DNA of 64,000 nucleotides from Kordiimonas sp. SCSIO 12603 (GCF_024398035.1 NZ_CP073748.1:239501-303500), one strand, 5' to 3'. Positions 16,742 to 26,968 are shown, counted from the stretch's first letter. Translations and numbers: made by a program. Notes: generated from the letters alone by a model not told the origin.

Positions 16742-19700
16742 TTATTCTGGCTGCCATTCAGGTAGACGGCCTGGAGTGGCAGGAGCCCCTGCAGCACTCA
16801 TGTCTTTCTCGATTGCAGTCATATCAGCGGACAAAGCTTTTAGCTCAGCCAGTGCAACTTTGAATTCATCAGCCGCAATATCATACGCCTTTTGGTGCAA
16901 ACCAGTTGCTGGAGCTTGACTTCTCCAGGAACCAAAGACAATTGAGTTAACTCGTTCATTGATTGACATCGGCACCGATTCATTCCGGCTGGAAATAGTA
17001 CGATCACCCAGCAGCGCATAATTCAGCTTTGTAAGCCTATCTTTCAGTGACGCGAGACGCTGCTTATACGCATCAGGCGCATTTGGTGTTCTTAGGAAAG
17101 CGGCATCCAAAAACTTAATACGGTTAGCCATTTCGCGGCTTGTCATATTCGCGGCAATAACAGCGCTACGCAGTTTTGCTGTTTTCTGCTGGAAGGCAAG
17201 TAGCGCCGGGCGATCCGTTGTTACTTCATCGCTTAAGCCTAGCGGCTTCACGTTAAAGGAACGCGTTTCTCCAATCTTGGAGAGCTGGCCTTTAACGCGA
17301 GTATGCATTTCCACGCTATAAGTACCCGGCAACACCATCGGTCCGCTAAATTCACGAGATGAATTAAGCGCGACCGCATCTGGTGCATCGTAGCGCAAAT
17401 TCCAAGCAACCTGCTGCAGGCCTTTTCCTGTTTTACCAGCAAGTCGGCGCACAACATTACCCGCATCATCTTTAATGGTAAGAATAACCGCTGGCTTTTC
17501 TTCGTTATCTTCCGCACGAAGGGTTTCAAAATCAGGATACGGCGTATCTTTACCTTCTTTCAAAAGCTTCGCTTCTGTGGCTTTACGGCGGGCTTTATCA
17601 GTTTTAAGGCTATCCTTCAGGTGATATCTGATGACAGCACCATATGGCGGATTTTCTGCACGCCAGAACTGATCACCTAGGAAACCTGTTGCTGATGTAC
17701 CCCACTTATCCCCTTCAACATACTGCCATGCATCCTTAACAGGGAATAATGTAGCGTCTGCGCTTTCAACATCTGCGATCTTGTTGCGGAGCGGTGAATA
17801 ATCATCAAGTACGTAAATACCACGACCGAATGTGGCGATTACCAGATCATTTTCTCTGCGCTGGATTTCAAGATCTCTAACCGCGATGGTTGGGAAACCC
17901 GCTTTCACCTGATGCCAATTATCACCGCCATCCTGTGTGAAGAACAAACCATATTCGGTACCAGCGAATAGCAGATCAGGGTTTTCATGGTCTTCCGCGA
18001 TCGTATGAACAGTGCCACGTTCTGGAAGGTTTCCGCTGATCAATTTCCATTTTTTACCCTTATCCGTTGTCTTCAGGATATAAGGCTTAAAGTCACCGCG
18101 TTTATGGTTATCAATCACCGCATACGCCGTATTTTCACTATGGACAGAGGCAATGATATCTTCAACAAGCGACATATCAGGCACGCCTTTGAAGCTTTCA
18201 ACTTTGCGCCAGTTTTGGCCACCGTCTTCTGTAATCTGAATCAAGCCATCGTCAGTACCTACATAAATAAGGCCTTCCTTCAGCGAGCTTTCACTTAAGC
18301 CGATGATACTGCCGTATTTCGATGTGGAATCGTTTTTGGCAACAGAATCCACACTCCATACTCTGCCCATAACCTCAAGGCTGTTTCTGTCTAACTGCCT
18401 GGTTAAATCGGGGCTGATAACACGCCAATTGTCACCACGATCTTCAGATACAAAAACTTTTTCGGCTGCATAATAAAGCCGTGTTGATTTATGCGGGCTC
18501 AGAACAATTGGTGTATTCCAGTTCCACTTGAATTTATTCTCGCCACTTTCCGGTTGCGGCGCGATATACACACGCTCAGCTGTGCGTTTGTCATAGCGTG
18601 CGAGACCACCATACTGGTACTGGGTATAAACGATATCTGGGTTGGTTGGAACAGAGACCGCTTTATAGCCGTCCCCCCCCAGAATGATGTTCCAATCGCT
18701 ATTTACAATACCGTGCACCACATTAGTTCTGGATGGCCCACAGAGCGAATTATTATCCTGTGTGCCGCCACATACATTGTAGAAAGGCACATCATTGTCT
18801 GGCGTTATGCGATAAAACTGTACAATCGGCAGGTTTTGAATATGTCGCCACTTGTTACCGGCATCAAAGCTTTCGTAAATACCGCCATCACCACCGATAT
18901 AAACATGATCGCTATTGTTTGGATCAATCCAAACTGCGTGATCATCTACGTGGCGTGCTTTTGCACTCAGGCGTTTCCATGTACGGCCGCCATCCTTTGA
19001 CACACTTGTAAAAGTATCCACGGAATACACCGTGTCCGCATCAGACGGATCAACAAAAAGCTCATTATAATATTGAGGGCTGCTGGTTTGGCGTGATGAC
19101 CGCTTCTTCCATGTTACACCGAAATCGGTTGAAGCATAAACGCCCTTGCCCTTATCTTCTGCTTCAATGATTGCGTAAATAAGGTTTGGTTCGCTTTTGG
19201 AGCCTGCAATACCAATACGGCCCAGCTCTCCACCGGGTATACCGCTCGAAACCTTTTTCCAGGTTTTACCGCCATCTGTGGTGCGGTGGATACCACTACC
19301 CGGGCCACCATTGATAAGTGTCCACACATGCCGGCGGCGCTGATAACTGCTGGCAACAATGATATTTGGGTTGTTCGGATCGACCACAAATTCATTCACA
19401 CCGGTGTTTTCATCAATATCCAAAATTCTAGTCCACGTAGCACCGCCATCCATGGTTTGGTACAAACCACGATCACCACCAGAAGACCAAAGTGGTCCTT
19501 GCGAAGAAACAAGTACATGATCGCTATTGGCAGGATTAATCCAGATACGGCCAATGTGGCCACTATCCTTCAGGCCAACATTTTTCCAGCTTTTACCACC
19601 ATCTACTGATTTATAAACGCCATCACCGTTCGCTACAGAACGTTGAGCATTGTTTTCACCGGTGCCCAGCCACAAAACACTCGGGTTATTTGGGTCTATT

Positions 19701-19993
19701 TCAATATCGCTTGTAGCGTATGACGCATATTTATCAAAAATTGGTTTCCAGGAAATGCCATTATCTGCGGTCTCCCAAACACCGCCAGAAGATGTAGCTA
19801 CATAGAAATGGTTGCTTCTTTTTGGATCAAAAGCGAAATCAGAAATACGGCCAGACGGATAGGCAGGGCCAATCAATCGTGGTGACAAATTTTTAAACGG
19901 ATTATTTTCTGCTGCCGCTGGTGCAGATACCAATCCAGACGCCGTGAGCGACAGTGCACCCGCAACAAGCGCAGCATATGAAGTTTTAAGCAT
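16742..19993 (-). CDS. Sortilin/VPS10-like BNR-repeat beta-propeller exoprotein
   Basis: A 1083-residue protein with a signal peptide (residues 1-28, ending SAPAAAEN). About ten BNR/Asp-box-like repeats occupy residues ~40-740, for example SVDGGKSW, TMDGGATW, TTDGGKTW, SEDRGDNW and TEDGGQNW, the pattern of the VPS10/sortilin propeller and WD40/YVTN-like 'glycosyl hydrolase' annotations. The last ~300 residues form a second region without Asp-boxes. No catalytic residues are evident, so a binding or peptidase-associated role is as likely as hydrolysis. Translation starts at ATG 19993 with GGGGG upstream. A G8 tract on the coding strand (18673-18680) is a possible slippage site. The gene stands alone, with a terminator-like hairpin downstream. 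Confidence 0.8.
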   Translation of the reverse strand: MLKTSYAALVAGALSLTASGLVSAPAAAENNPFKNLSPRLIGPAYPSGRISDFAFDPKRSNHFYVATSSGGVWETADNGISWKPIFDKYASYATSDIEIDPNNPSVLWLGTGENNAQRSVANGDGVYKSVDGGKSWKNVGLKDSGHIGRIWINPANSDHVLVSSQGPLWSSGGDRGLYQTMDGGATWTRILDIDENTGVNEFVVDPNNPNIIVASSYQRRRHVWTLINGGPGSGIHRTTDGGKTWKKVSSGIPGGELGRIGIAGSKSEPNLIYAIIEAEDKGKGVYASTDFGVTWKKRSSRQTSSPQYYNELFVDPSDADTVYSVDTFTSVSKDGGRTWKRLSAKARHVDDHAVWIDPNNSDHVYIGGDGGIYESFDAGNKWRHIQNLPIVQFYRITPDNDVPFYNVCGGTQDNNSLCGPSRTNVVHGIVNSDWNIILGGDGYKAVSVPTNPDIVYTQYQYGGLARYDKRTAERVYIAPQPESGENKFKWNWNTPIVLSPHKSTRLYYAAEKVFVSEDRGDNWRVISPDLTRQLDRNSLEVMGRVWSVDSVAKNDSTSKYGSIIGLSESSLKEGLIYVGTDDGLIQITEDGGQNWRKVESFKGVPDMSLVEDIIASVHSENTAYAVIDNHKRGDFKPYILKTTDKGKKWKLISGNLPERGTVHTIAEDHENPDLLFAGTEYGLFFTQDGGDNWHQVKAGFPTIAVRDLEIQRRENDLVIATFGRGIYVLDDYSPLRNKIADVESADATLFPVKDAWQYVEGDKWGTSATGFLGDQFWRAENPPYGAVIRYHLKDSLKTDKARRKATEAKLLKEGKDTPYPDFETLRAEDNEEKPAVILTIKDDAGNVVRRLAGKTGKGLQQVAWNLRYDAPDAVALNSSREFSGPMVLPGTYSVEMHTRVKGQLSKIGETRSFNVKPLGLSDEVTTDRPALLAFQQKTAKLRSAVIAANMTSREMANRIKFLDAAFLRTPNAPDAYKQRLASLKDRLTKLNYALLGDRTISSRNESVPMSINERVNSIVFGSWRSQAPATGLHQKAYDIAADEFKVALAELKALSADMTAIEKDMSAAGAPATPGRLPEWQPE

Positions 19994-20324
19994 GTGAGCC
20001 CCCTAGTTTATCAACTATGGAGGCTACGCTATGTCAGAACCCTACGGGAGTAAAGCCAACTACGAGATTGTTACCAGCAAAAACCAAGAGATAGTAATTT
20101 ACCTTTCCTTCAACAAAAAAATCTGTCCCCTAGCCACTTAAGAAGTATCCAGAATATTTCTGTCACCTCAAAGGCAAAATGGGAAAGTTGTAAATATTTT
20201 TCCAACTGCTACTATCAACATGTTTTCAAATCCGTAAAACTGCATTCCCATTACATTCGAAAACAGAGCTTTTAAAATTGATAACAAGCTCCACTGCAGT
20301 GGGGAAAATCCAGAATATTTTGCT
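19994..20324. other. 331-base intergenic region between divergent genes
   Basis: No gene is visible. It must hold the promoters of the sortilin-like gene (minus) and of the XRE-cupin gene (plus). Two copies of ATCCAGAATATTT occur, at 20147-20159 and 20308-20320, and a perfect 12-bp palindrome CCACTGCAGTGG lies at 20291-20302, 22 bases before the regulator's ATG. Confidence 0.6.
20291..20302. promoter_or_regulatory. Perfect palindrome, possible operator of the XRE-cupin regulator
   Basis: CCACTGCAGTGG is self-complementary and lies 22 bases before the regulator's start codon, flanked by one of two ATCCAGAATATTT repeats. XRE-family repressors bind short palindromes and commonly regulate themselves; the assignment is inference. 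Confidence 0.4.
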
Positions 20325-20891
20325 ATGAACGATAAAAACACACCGCCTCAAATCGGCCCGCGCATTCAAGACATCCGCAAACAGAAGGGCTTTACACTGG
20401 AACAGCTTGCTTCCCATTCAGGTGTTTCACGTTCAATGCTTTCTCAAATCGAACGCGGTCAGGCTAATCCAACCTTTGCTACACTCTGGAGCCTTACACA
20501 AGCTCTCGGCCTTGAAATCTCAGACCTTACAGAAAGCGTGGCGGAAGTACATCATCAAACCATTGAAGTGATGATGCCAAACTTCACGCCCGAGATTAAA
20601 AGCGAAGACAGGCTATGTGATTTGAAAATTCTTAGCCCAACGGATCAGGTTGGCCGGGTAGAATGGTATGAAATTTCTATTGAAGCAGGAGGGAAACTGG
20701 AATCTGAACCACACACTAATGGTTCAATGGAACATCTCACAGCATTCAATGGCCGTTTTCAGGTCATCAGCGGCACTGCAAAAACCGATGTGCCTACAGG
20801 TGGTACCGCACGGTATGCCAGTGATGTCAGCCATACTATTTTAAACCCCGGGCAGGAAACCGCCCGAGGCATTCTTGTTGTGGTTAGCTAG
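20325..20891 (+). CDS. XRE-family regulator with C-terminal cupin domain
   Basis: 188 residues. The N-terminal Cro/CI-type helix-turn-helix spans about residues 12-65 ([34 protein letters not shown]). The C-terminal cupin_2 domain (about 105-185) probably binds a small ligand. Proteins of this architecture often control amino-acid or polyamine metabolism. The gene is convergent with kbl, and their stop codons overlap in a CTAG (20888-20891). Control of the tdh-kbl operon is plausible by neighbourhood but unproven. Confidence 0.88.
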   Translation: MNDKNTPPQIGPRIQDIRKQKGFTLEQLASHSGVSRSMLSQIERGQANPTFATLWSLTQALGLEISDLTESVAEVHHQTIEVMMPNFTPEIKSEDRLCDLKILSPTDQVGRVEWYEISIEAGGKLESEPHTNGSMEHLTAFNGRFQVISGTAKTDVPTGGTARYASDVSHTILNPGQETARGILVVVS

Positions 20892-22078
20892 TCGATCAAA
20901 AGCTTTTTAACTTGTGCAAATGCATCAATCGCGTGATCCAGTTCATCTCTGGTAATCGCCGCTGACATTTGAGTTCTAATACGGGCTTTTCCGTTTGGAA
21001 CCACCGGGTATGAAAACGCTACTACGTAAACACCGCGCTTGAGCATTTCATCAGCAAACTTAGAGGCAAGCGCTGCATCATAAAGCATCACAGGAATAAT
21101 TGGGTGCTCACCCGGCAATAGGTCAAACCCGTGGCGTGCCATACCTTCACGGAAATACTGTGCATTATCGTTCAAACGATCGCGAAGATCATTTGATGTT
21201 GTTACAAGCTCAATGGCCTTAATCGCACCCGCCACAACTGGCGGAGCAACTGTGTTTGAAAACAGGTATGGCCGTGAACGCTGTCTTAGAAGCTCTACAA
21301 TTTCTTTCTTACCGCTTGTATAGCCGCCGCTTGCACCACCAAGTGCTTTACCAAGCGTACCGGTTATAATATCAACACGGTCCATACAGCCCCGGTATTC
21401 ATGCGTCCCTTTACCGCCAGCACCAACAAAGCCCGTAGCGTGACAATCATCAAAATGCACCAGAGCATTATATTTTTCAGCCAAATCACACACTTCATCA
21501 AGGCGGGCGATATAACCGTCCATTGAGAACACGCCGTCAGTGGTGATGAGCTTAAACCGCGCACCATCTGCATCCGCAGCCTTCAACTGCTCCTCAAGCG
21601 CTGCCATATCATTATTTTTGTAACGGTAACGCTTAGCCTTCGACAGGCGCACACCATCAATGATACTCGCGTGATTAAGCTCATCAGAAATAACGGCATC
21701 TTCCGGGCCTAGAATAGTTTCAAAGAGGCCACCATTTGCATCAAAACAACTTGGATAAAGAATTGTATCTTCAGCGCCAAGGAATTCGCTTAGCTGATCT
21801 TCAAGCTGCTTATGAAGGGACTGTGTACCGCAGATAAAACGAACAGAAGCCATACCGTAGCCCCATTCTTCAAGGCCTTTCATTGCAGCCTTATTCACTT
21901 CTGCATGCTGCGCCAAACCAAGATAATTGTTTGCACACAGATTAATAACCTTGGAACCATCACTGATACCAACAGATGAACCTTGCGGTGTCGTTATTTG
22001 GCGTTCGTTTTTAAAAAGTCCTTCAGAGCGGATTGTATCAATCTGCCCTGCCAGATGCTCCTGGAATTTCCCGTACAT
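20888..22078 (-). CDS. kbl: Glycine C-acetyltransferase (2-amino-3-ketobutyrate CoA ligase)
   Basis: A PLP enzyme that cleaves 2-amino-3-oxobutyrate with CoA to glycine and acetyl-CoA. The 396-residue length is the family norm. The PLP-binding Lys lies in [14 protein letters not shown] (about residue 244), and [10 protein letters not shown] carries the cofactor-contacting Asp and His. It follows tdh with a 3-base gap, and its GGGAGG RBS lies within the end of tdh, so the two are coupled. Together they convert threonine to glycine. Confidence 0.96.
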   Translation of the reverse strand: MYGKFQEHLAGQIDTIRSEGLFKNERQITTPQGSSVGISDGSKVINLCANNYLGLAQHAEVNKAAMKGLEEWGYGMASVRFICGTQSLHKQLEDQLSEFLGAEDTILYPSCFDANGGLFETILGPEDAVISDELNHASIIDGVRLSKAKRYRYKNNDMAALEEQLKAADADGARFKLITTDGVFSMDGYIARLDEVCDLAEKYNALVHFDDCHATGFVGAGGKGTHEYRGCMDRVDIITGTLGKALGGASGGYTSGKKEIVELLRQRSRPYLFSNTVAPPVVAGAIKAIELVTTSNDLRDRLNDNAQYFREGMARHGFDLLPGEHPIIPVMLYDAALASKFADEMLKRGVYVVAFSYPVVPNGKARIRTQMSAAITRDELDHAIDAFAQVKKLLID

Positions 22079-22081
22079 TCT

Positions 22082-23110
22082 CTATGCCTCCCAATTCAAT
22101 ACAACTTTGCTGGCTTTCCCAGCATTAAGAAGATCAAAGCCTTGTTGGAATTCTGTATATGGTAACCGGTGTGTGATTACTGATGAAATATCAAGCCCAT
22201 TTTCAATCATAACTGACATTTTATACCAGGTTTCATACATTTCCCGGCCGTATATACCCTTCAAAGTGAGCATGTTGAAAATAACTTTATCCCAGTTGAT
22301 GTTCGCGCCTTCGGCAGGAATTCCTAGAATAGAAACCTTACCGCCATGGCACATGTTGTTAATGAGATCATTGAATGCGCGGTCATTACCTGACATTTCC
22401 AAGCCGATATCAAAACCTTCACTCATGCCGAGGCTTTTCTGAACCTCTTCGATTGTTTCACTGCGTACATCAACTGTTCTTGTGGCACCAAGTTTAGCTG
22501 CAAGTTCAAGGCGCTCTGGCACAACATCAGTGATCACAACATGACGTGCCCCAGCATGTCGGCAAACAGCAGCAGCCATTGCGCCAATAGGACCAGCACC
22601 TGTGATCAAAACATCTTCACCTAGCAAATCCCACTGAAGAGCAGTGTGAACGGCATTGCCCAAAGGATCAAACAGAGAAGCTACATCAAGATCAATACCC
22701 GGACGGTGTTCCCAGACATTTGACATTGGCAAAGCAACATATTCTGCAAACGCACCAGGACGGTTCACGCCAATGCCGCTTGTTTGCGCACAAAGATGAC
22801 GACGACCTGCCATACAGTTCCGGCAACGTCCACAAACCACATGGCCTTCACCAGACACAATTTGGCCGGGATGGAAATCATTTACGTTAGAACCAACTTC
22901 AATAATTTCGCCAACAAACTCATGGCCAACCACCATCGGTACAGGAATTGTTTTCTGCGCCCATTCGTCCCAATTGTAAATGTGCATATCTGTACCGCAA
23001 ATCGCTGTACGCATCACCTTTATCAACACGTCATTGATTCCAAGTTCTGGCTCAGGCACATCTTCAAGCCATAACCCTACATCTGCTTCACGTTTTACCA
23101 GCGCTTTCAT
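22082..23110 (-). CDS. tdh: L-threonine 3-dehydrogenase
   Basis: A zinc-dependent, NAD-linked medium-chain dehydrogenase that oxidises threonine to 2-amino-3-oxobutyrate for Kbl. It has 342 residues. The catalytic-zinc region [15 protein letters not shown] is diagnostic for Tdh; structural-zinc cysteines are in [15 protein letters not shown]; the Rossmann motif is [12 protein letters not shown] at 23110 is chosen because AAGGAG lies seven bases upstream and the protein then begins MKALVK like its homologues. An upstream in-frame ATG at 23140 would add ten residues. An inverted repeat at 23152-23173 lies in its promoter region. Confidence 0.96.
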   Translation of the reverse strand: MKALVKREADVGLWLEDVPEPELGINDVLIKVMRTAICGTDMHIYNWDEWAQKTIPVPMVVGHEFVGEIIEVGSNVNDFHPGQIVSGEGHVVCGRCRNCMAGRRHLCAQTSGIGVNRPGAFAEYVALPMSNVWEHRPGIDLDVASLFDPLGNAVHTALQWDLLGEDVLITGAGPIGAMAAAVCRHAGARHVVITDVVPERLELAAKLGATRTVDVRSETIEEVQKSLGMSEGFDIGLEMSGNDRAFNDLINNMCHGGKVSILGIPAEGANINWDKVIFNMLTLKGIYGREMYETWYKMSVMIENGLDISSVITHRLPYTEFQQGFDLLNAGKASKVVLNWEA

Positions 23111-23151
23111 GACACGCTCCTTTGTGTTCGTGTGATACAATATGATGGTTT

Positions 23152-23173
23152 AAATTCTCATAAATTAGAATTT
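23152..23173. promoter_or_regulatory. Inverted repeat upstream of tdh-kbl
   Basis: AAATTCT and AGAATTT are exact inverted copies separated by 8 bases, 42-63 bases before the tdh start codon. The position suits an operator overlapping the promoter. The binding protein is unknown. Confidence 0.35.
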
Positions 23174-23364
23174 CCTCTACGTATCAGGCGATTTTCCCAT
23201 ATACAAGATTTATAATTCCTAAATAATGGAAATGTGATCTTAAAAAGAAAATGGCCCAACTTCAGCGCATGAGAAACAATCACCCCCTGAACACTTTAAG
23301 ATCTAGAGATTTAATGAGTTAGACCAAGACCTAAAACCGCACCATCTGCAACAAATACCAAGTT

Positions 23365-24186
23365 TTAAACCCTGCCACCATCAACGATAATTTCCTGACC
23401 CGTCAACATAGCAGCACCACTAGAAGCCAAAAACAAGGCTGGCAAGGCAATATCCCAGCCATGCATAGGGCGCTTTATAGATTGTTGATCAAGGCATTCC
23501 TGAAGTGCTTTATCGGTTACCCACAAACGCTGCTGACGCTCCGTAAGTACCCATCCCGGCACAAGCGCATTTACTCTGATATTATGTGGCCCAAGTTCTG
23601 TTGCTAATGCCTTTGTTAAACCAACAATTCCCGCCTTTGCAGCGACATAGGCAGGGTATCCTGACAGGCCAAGGTTAGCGGAGTTTGAACCAACATTAAT
23701 AATAACCCCTACCTTCCGGGTGATCATACCTTCGGCCACCGCCTGCGCAGTAAAGAAATGCGGCTTTAAATTGGTGTCAAGAGACTCACCCCACTGGGCT
23801 GGTGTGAAATCTGTAATCTTATGTCGCAAATCTCTAGCAGCATTATTGATAAGTACATCAACTGGCCCTAGGGCCTTTTCGGCCTCAACAATCGCTTCTT
23901 TCAGCGCTTCTATATCGCGGATATCGCACTGGATAAATAAAGGCCGATAGCCGCTCTTTTCCTCAATCGCATCACAGATATGATTAGCTGGTCCTTCCGA
24001 TAAGGAAACAAAGGCAACCTTAGCGCCCTGTAAAGCAAAGGCCGCAGCAAAATACGCACCTATTCCAGAACCACCACCAGTGATGAAAACCGTTTTACCT
24101 TTCAAGTCCGGATACTCAGGCATTAGATCGTTTGAAAAGCCTTCAAAAACCTGATCACAATAATCAGCGGTTACATCCCTACCCAT
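23365..24186 (-). CDS. SDR-family sugar dehydrogenase (probable first step of the sugar-acid pathway)
   Basis: About 273 residues with the classical SDR features: cofactor motif TGGGSGIGAYF, NNAARD, catalytic Tyr/Lys in YPAYVAAKAG, and a C-terminal GQEIIVDGGRV. The segment IRVNALVPGWVLTERQQRLW resembles sugar 1-dehydrogenases such as Caulobacter xylose dehydrogenase. By context it would oxidise an aldose (D-galactose fits the dgo genes) to a lactone. ATG at 24186 (GGA seven bases upstream) is preferred over TTG at 24198. It is divergent from the dehydratase gene, and a candidate operator lies between them. Confidence 0.82.
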   Translation of the reverse strand: MGRDVTADYCDQVFEGFSNDLMPEYPDLKGKTVFITGGGSGIGAYFAAAFALQGAKVAFVSLSEGPANHICDAIEEKSGYRPLFIQCDIRDIEALKEAIVEAEKALGPVDVLINNAARDLRHKITDFTPAQWGESLDTNLKPHFFTAQAVAEGMITRKVGVIINVGSNSANLGLSGYPAYVAAKAGIVGLTKALATELGPHNIRVNALVPGWVLTERQQRLWVTDKALQECLDQQSIKRPMHGWDIALPALFLASSGAAMLTGQEIIVDGGRV

Positions 24187-24223
24187 AACGTTGTCCAACT
24201 TTCATCATTTCCAGCGATTGGTC

Positions 24224-24241
24224 CTTTGGGTTTCACCAAAG
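24224..24241. promoter_or_regulatory. Inverted repeat in the divergent promoter of the sugar-acid cluster
   Basis: CTTTGG-GTTTCA-CCAAAG is an exact 6+6 inverted repeat in the 124-base gap between the SDR gene and the dehydratase gene. It is followed by an AT-rich palindrome (ATATTAT-TT-ATAATAT, from about 24251). It is a plausible operator for the FadR-type regulator at 28534; this is inference. Confidence 0.4.
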
Positions 24242-24310
24242 CTTTACTAAATATTATTTATAATATAAATATCTTCAACAGTTATTCCTACCGGAAGAAT
24301 ACTATCAGAC

Positions 24311-25972
24311 ATGCCAAAGAAAAACAGATTCCGCAGTGCTAAGTCATACGGCAAACTTGATAAAGACGGTTTCATCCACCGCAGTTGGATGAAAAATCAG
24401 GGCTTGCCTGATGAAGCTTTTGACGGGCGTCCCATTATTGGTATCTGCAATACATGGTCAGAGATCACCCCCTGCAATGCCCATCTACGTGATATTGCCG
24501 AAGTGGTAAAACGCGGTGTGTGGGAAGCAGGCGGTGTACCACTGGAATTTCCTGCCATGTCACTCGGCGAGACCCAGATGCGCCCCACAGCTATGCTATT
24601 TCGCAATTTGCTTGCGATGGAGGTGGAAGAAAGCATCCGCGCCAATCCCATTGACGGTGTCGTTCTTCTTGGTGGCTGCGATAAAACTACGCCGGGCCAG
24701 ATTATGGGGGCCGCTAGTGTTGATTTACCAACGATTGTAGTATCAAGCGGTCCCATGCTTAACGGCAAATTTCGCGGGAAGGATATTGGTTCTGGCACCG
24801 ATGTTTGGAAGTTTTCTGAAGCGGTACGCGCTGGGGAAATGACACTGGCGGATTTCATGTCTGCGGAATCTGGCATGTCTCGCTCACCAGGTACCTGCAT
24901 GACTATGGGCAGCGCATCAACCTTCGCATGTCTTATGGAAATTATGGGCCTCAGTCTGCCCTATAACGGTACGCTTCCTGCCGTTGATGCCCGCCGTAAA
25001 GTAGTCGCCCACAACACAGGCCGCACAATCGTGGATATGGTGAAAGAAGATCGGCGAATTTCAAAAATAGCCAGCAGAAAATCGTTTGAAAATGCCATTC
25101 GGTTGCATGCAGCCATCGGCGGCTCCACCAATGCAGTTCTGCACCTCATCGCGCTCGCAGGGCGTCTTGGTATTGAACTAGACCTCAATGATTTTGATAC
25201 ACTGTCCCGGGATATTCCTCTTATTCTAAACCTGCAGCCATCTGGCGAATATCTAATGGAAGATTTCCACTATGCCGGCGGGGTGCCTGCTGTGGCAAAT
25301 CAGATTTCAGAAAAGCTGCATTTGGATGCGGCAACGGTTACAGGCACACCTCTTGAGGGCACCATTGGTGAGGCAAAAAGCTATAATGAAGATGTTATCG
25401 CCCCAGCGGAAAAACCCTTTAGTAACATATCAGGCACCTGGGTACTGAAAGGCAATCTATGCCCGAAAGGTGCTATTATAAAGCCGAGTGCTGCTTCACA
25501 AGATCTTCTTTCTCACACAGGTAAAGCTATGGTTTTTGAAGATATAGAAGACCTTAAAGTTCGTATTGATGACCCTGATCTTGATGTGGATGAAAACAGT
25601 ATTCTCGTGCTCAAGGGATGTGGCCCCAAGGGTTACCCTGGTATGCCTGAGGTTGGTAATATGCCAATACCGAAAAAGCTTCTTGAAAGGGGCGTGAAAG
25701 ATATGATCCGTATTTCTGATGCGCGGATGAGCGGTACGGCTTTTGGCACTGTTGTTCTGCATGTTTCCCCTGAATCAACGGCAGGGGGTCCACTTGCATT
25801 CGTTCAAACAGGGGACGAGATCCACTTTGACGGCCCAAACCGCAAGCTTGAATTATTAGTAGATGAGGAAACGCTTAGAGAGCGCCGATCAACTTGGGAA
25901 CAAACACAACCCCAAAGTAAATATACGCGAGGCTATTACAAACTGTATATTGATCACGTTCTTCCAGGCTGA
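24311..25972 (+). CDS. IlvD/Edd-family dehydratase, probable sugar-acid (galactonate/arabinonate type)
   Basis: A 553-residue iron-sulfur dehydratase that should convert an aldonate to a 2-keto-3-deoxy-aldonate. Family motifs are CNTWSEITPCN, GGCDKTTPG (cluster Cys), SPGTCMTMGSAST (cluster Cys and Mg site) and the C-terminal SDARMSGTAFGTVVLHVSPE. It differs from true IlvD (dihydroxy-acid dehydratase) by the N-terminal FIHRSWMKNQG and its catabolic context, and resembles the arabinonate/xylonate dehydratase branch. It is followed by dgoK after 66 bases. In E. coli galactonate is dehydrated by an enolase-superfamily DgoD, so this would be a non-homologous replacement. Confidence 0.85.
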   Translation: MPKKNRFRSAKSYGKLDKDGFIHRSWMKNQGLPDEAFDGRPIIGICNTWSEITPCNAHLRDIAEVVKRGVWEAGGVPLEFPAMSLGETQMRPTAMLFRNLLAMEVEESIRANPIDGVVLLGGCDKTTPGQIMGAASVDLPTIVVSSGPMLNGKFRGKDIGSGTDVWKFSEAVRAGEMTLADFMSAESGMSRSPGTCMTMGSASTFACLMEIMGLSLPYNGTLPAVDARRKVVAHNTGRTIVDMVKEDRRISKIASRKSFENAIRLHAAIGGSTNAVLHLIALAGRLGIELDLNDFDTLSRDIPLILNLQPSGEYLMEDFHYAGGVPAVANQISEKLHLDAATVTGTPLEGTIGEAKSYNEDVIAPAEKPFSNISGTWVLKGNLCPKGAIIKPSAASQDLLSHTGKAMVFEDIEDLKVRIDDPDLDVDENSILVLKGCGPKGYPGMPEVGNMPIPKKLLERGVKDMIRISDARMSGTAFGTVVLHVSPESTAGGPLAFVQTGDEIHFDGPNRKLELLVDEETLRERRSTWEQTQPQSKYTRGYYKLYIDHVLPG

Positions 25973-26038
25973 AGATGGCTGCGACCTTGATTTTCTTGTC
26001 GGGGCCAGTGGTTCTGTTGTGGACAGGGAATCCCACTA

Positions 26039-26968
26039 ATGACAGGCAAAGCCTACATCTTGGGAGATTGGGGTACCAGTAATCTGCGCCTTTATCTGTG
26101 TGGTGAAAATGGCACTTTGTTGGATGAAAAGAGTGGGCCCGGTATCGGCAGTATACGAGAAAAAGCCCAAGAGACATTCCTCAACCTCACCTCTGACTGG
26201 CAAGAAAAATATGGTGCAATGCGGGTTACGTTATCGGGCATGGTAGGGGCTAATATCGGTTGGCGCAAGATGCCTTACTTCAACTGCCCTCTCAACATAA
26301 ACCACCTCAAAAATCAGCTCATAAGCTTCACAGCAGAAGGGCACCAAATCACTATTGTGCCTGGCTTAAAAACTAAGAATCCCCTCGGTTCTCCTGATGT
26401 AATGCGAGGCGAGGAGACCCAGATATTTGGTGTATTGCAAATGTTACCTGAGCTTATGAGTGGTGAACACTTGCTCTGCCTTCCGGGAACGCACACAAAG
26501 TGGGTCCATCTGAAAAATGGGAATATTAAAACGTTTCTCACGACCATATCCGGGGAACTGTTCGGTCTTCTCAGAAAACACAGTGTGCTTCTTGATATGA
26601 AAGTGGGCTTACCTTCAAAAGTTTGTTCCGCCTTTGAAGCTGGTCTCGCTCGAGCATCAGAGCAAAATAAGACAACACTTCTGCATTTGATTTTTGAAGT
26701 GCGCAGCAAACAGTTAGTAGGGGAGCTCCCTAAAGAAGATGCCGCTGCTTATCTTTCAGGTCTTATCACAGGTCGAGATGTTTCTGGCGCCATCCAAATT
26801 TTTGGAAATAGTAACGCCGTAAAGTCCTGCGTTCTTATTGGTACGGATACCCTCACAAACTTCTATAAAACAGCTATGGAAAAGCATAATATTCATGTGA
26901 AAACAATTGCAGGCTCCGAAGCAGCACTTGCCGGCCTGAATGCTATCCATACATCATTTCAGGAGTAA
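26039..26968 (+). CDS. dgoK: 2-dehydro-3-deoxygalactonokinase
   Basis: Phosphorylates 2-keto-3-deoxygalactonate at C6 with ATP. The 309 residues begin with the family's nucleotide-binding YILGDWGTSNLRLYL and include VTLSGMVGANIGW and LCLPGTHTKWVHL, all typical of DgoK. It lies between the dehydratase gene and dgoA, with only 3 bases before dgoA. It is the strongest indicator that the pathway handles galactonate-type intermediates. Confidence 0.93.
   Translation: MTGKAYILGDWGTSNLRLYLCGENGTLLDEKSGPGIGSIREKAQETFLNLTSDWQEKYGAMRVTLSGMVGANIGWRKMPYFNCPLNINHLKNQLISFTAEGHQITIVPGLKTKNPLGSPDVMRGEETQIFGVLQMLPELMSGEHLLCLPGTHTKWVHLKNGNIKTFLTTISGELFGLLRKHSVLLDMKVGLPSKVCSAFEAGLARASEQNKTTLLHLIFEVRSKQLVGELPKEDAAAYLSGLITGRDVSGAIQIFGNSNAVKSCVLIGTDTLTNFYKTAMEKHNIHVKTIAGSEAALAGLNAIHTSFQE

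Noticed and set aside
18491-19000. 169-residue plus-strand frame inside the sortilin-like gene
   Set aside because: It lies wholly inside a well-supported gene on the opposite strand with repeat structure, and has no signal or motif of its own.
24397-24900. 167-residue minus-strand frame inside the dehydratase gene
   Set aside because: Antisense to conserved IlvD/Edd motifs; no RBS or domain.
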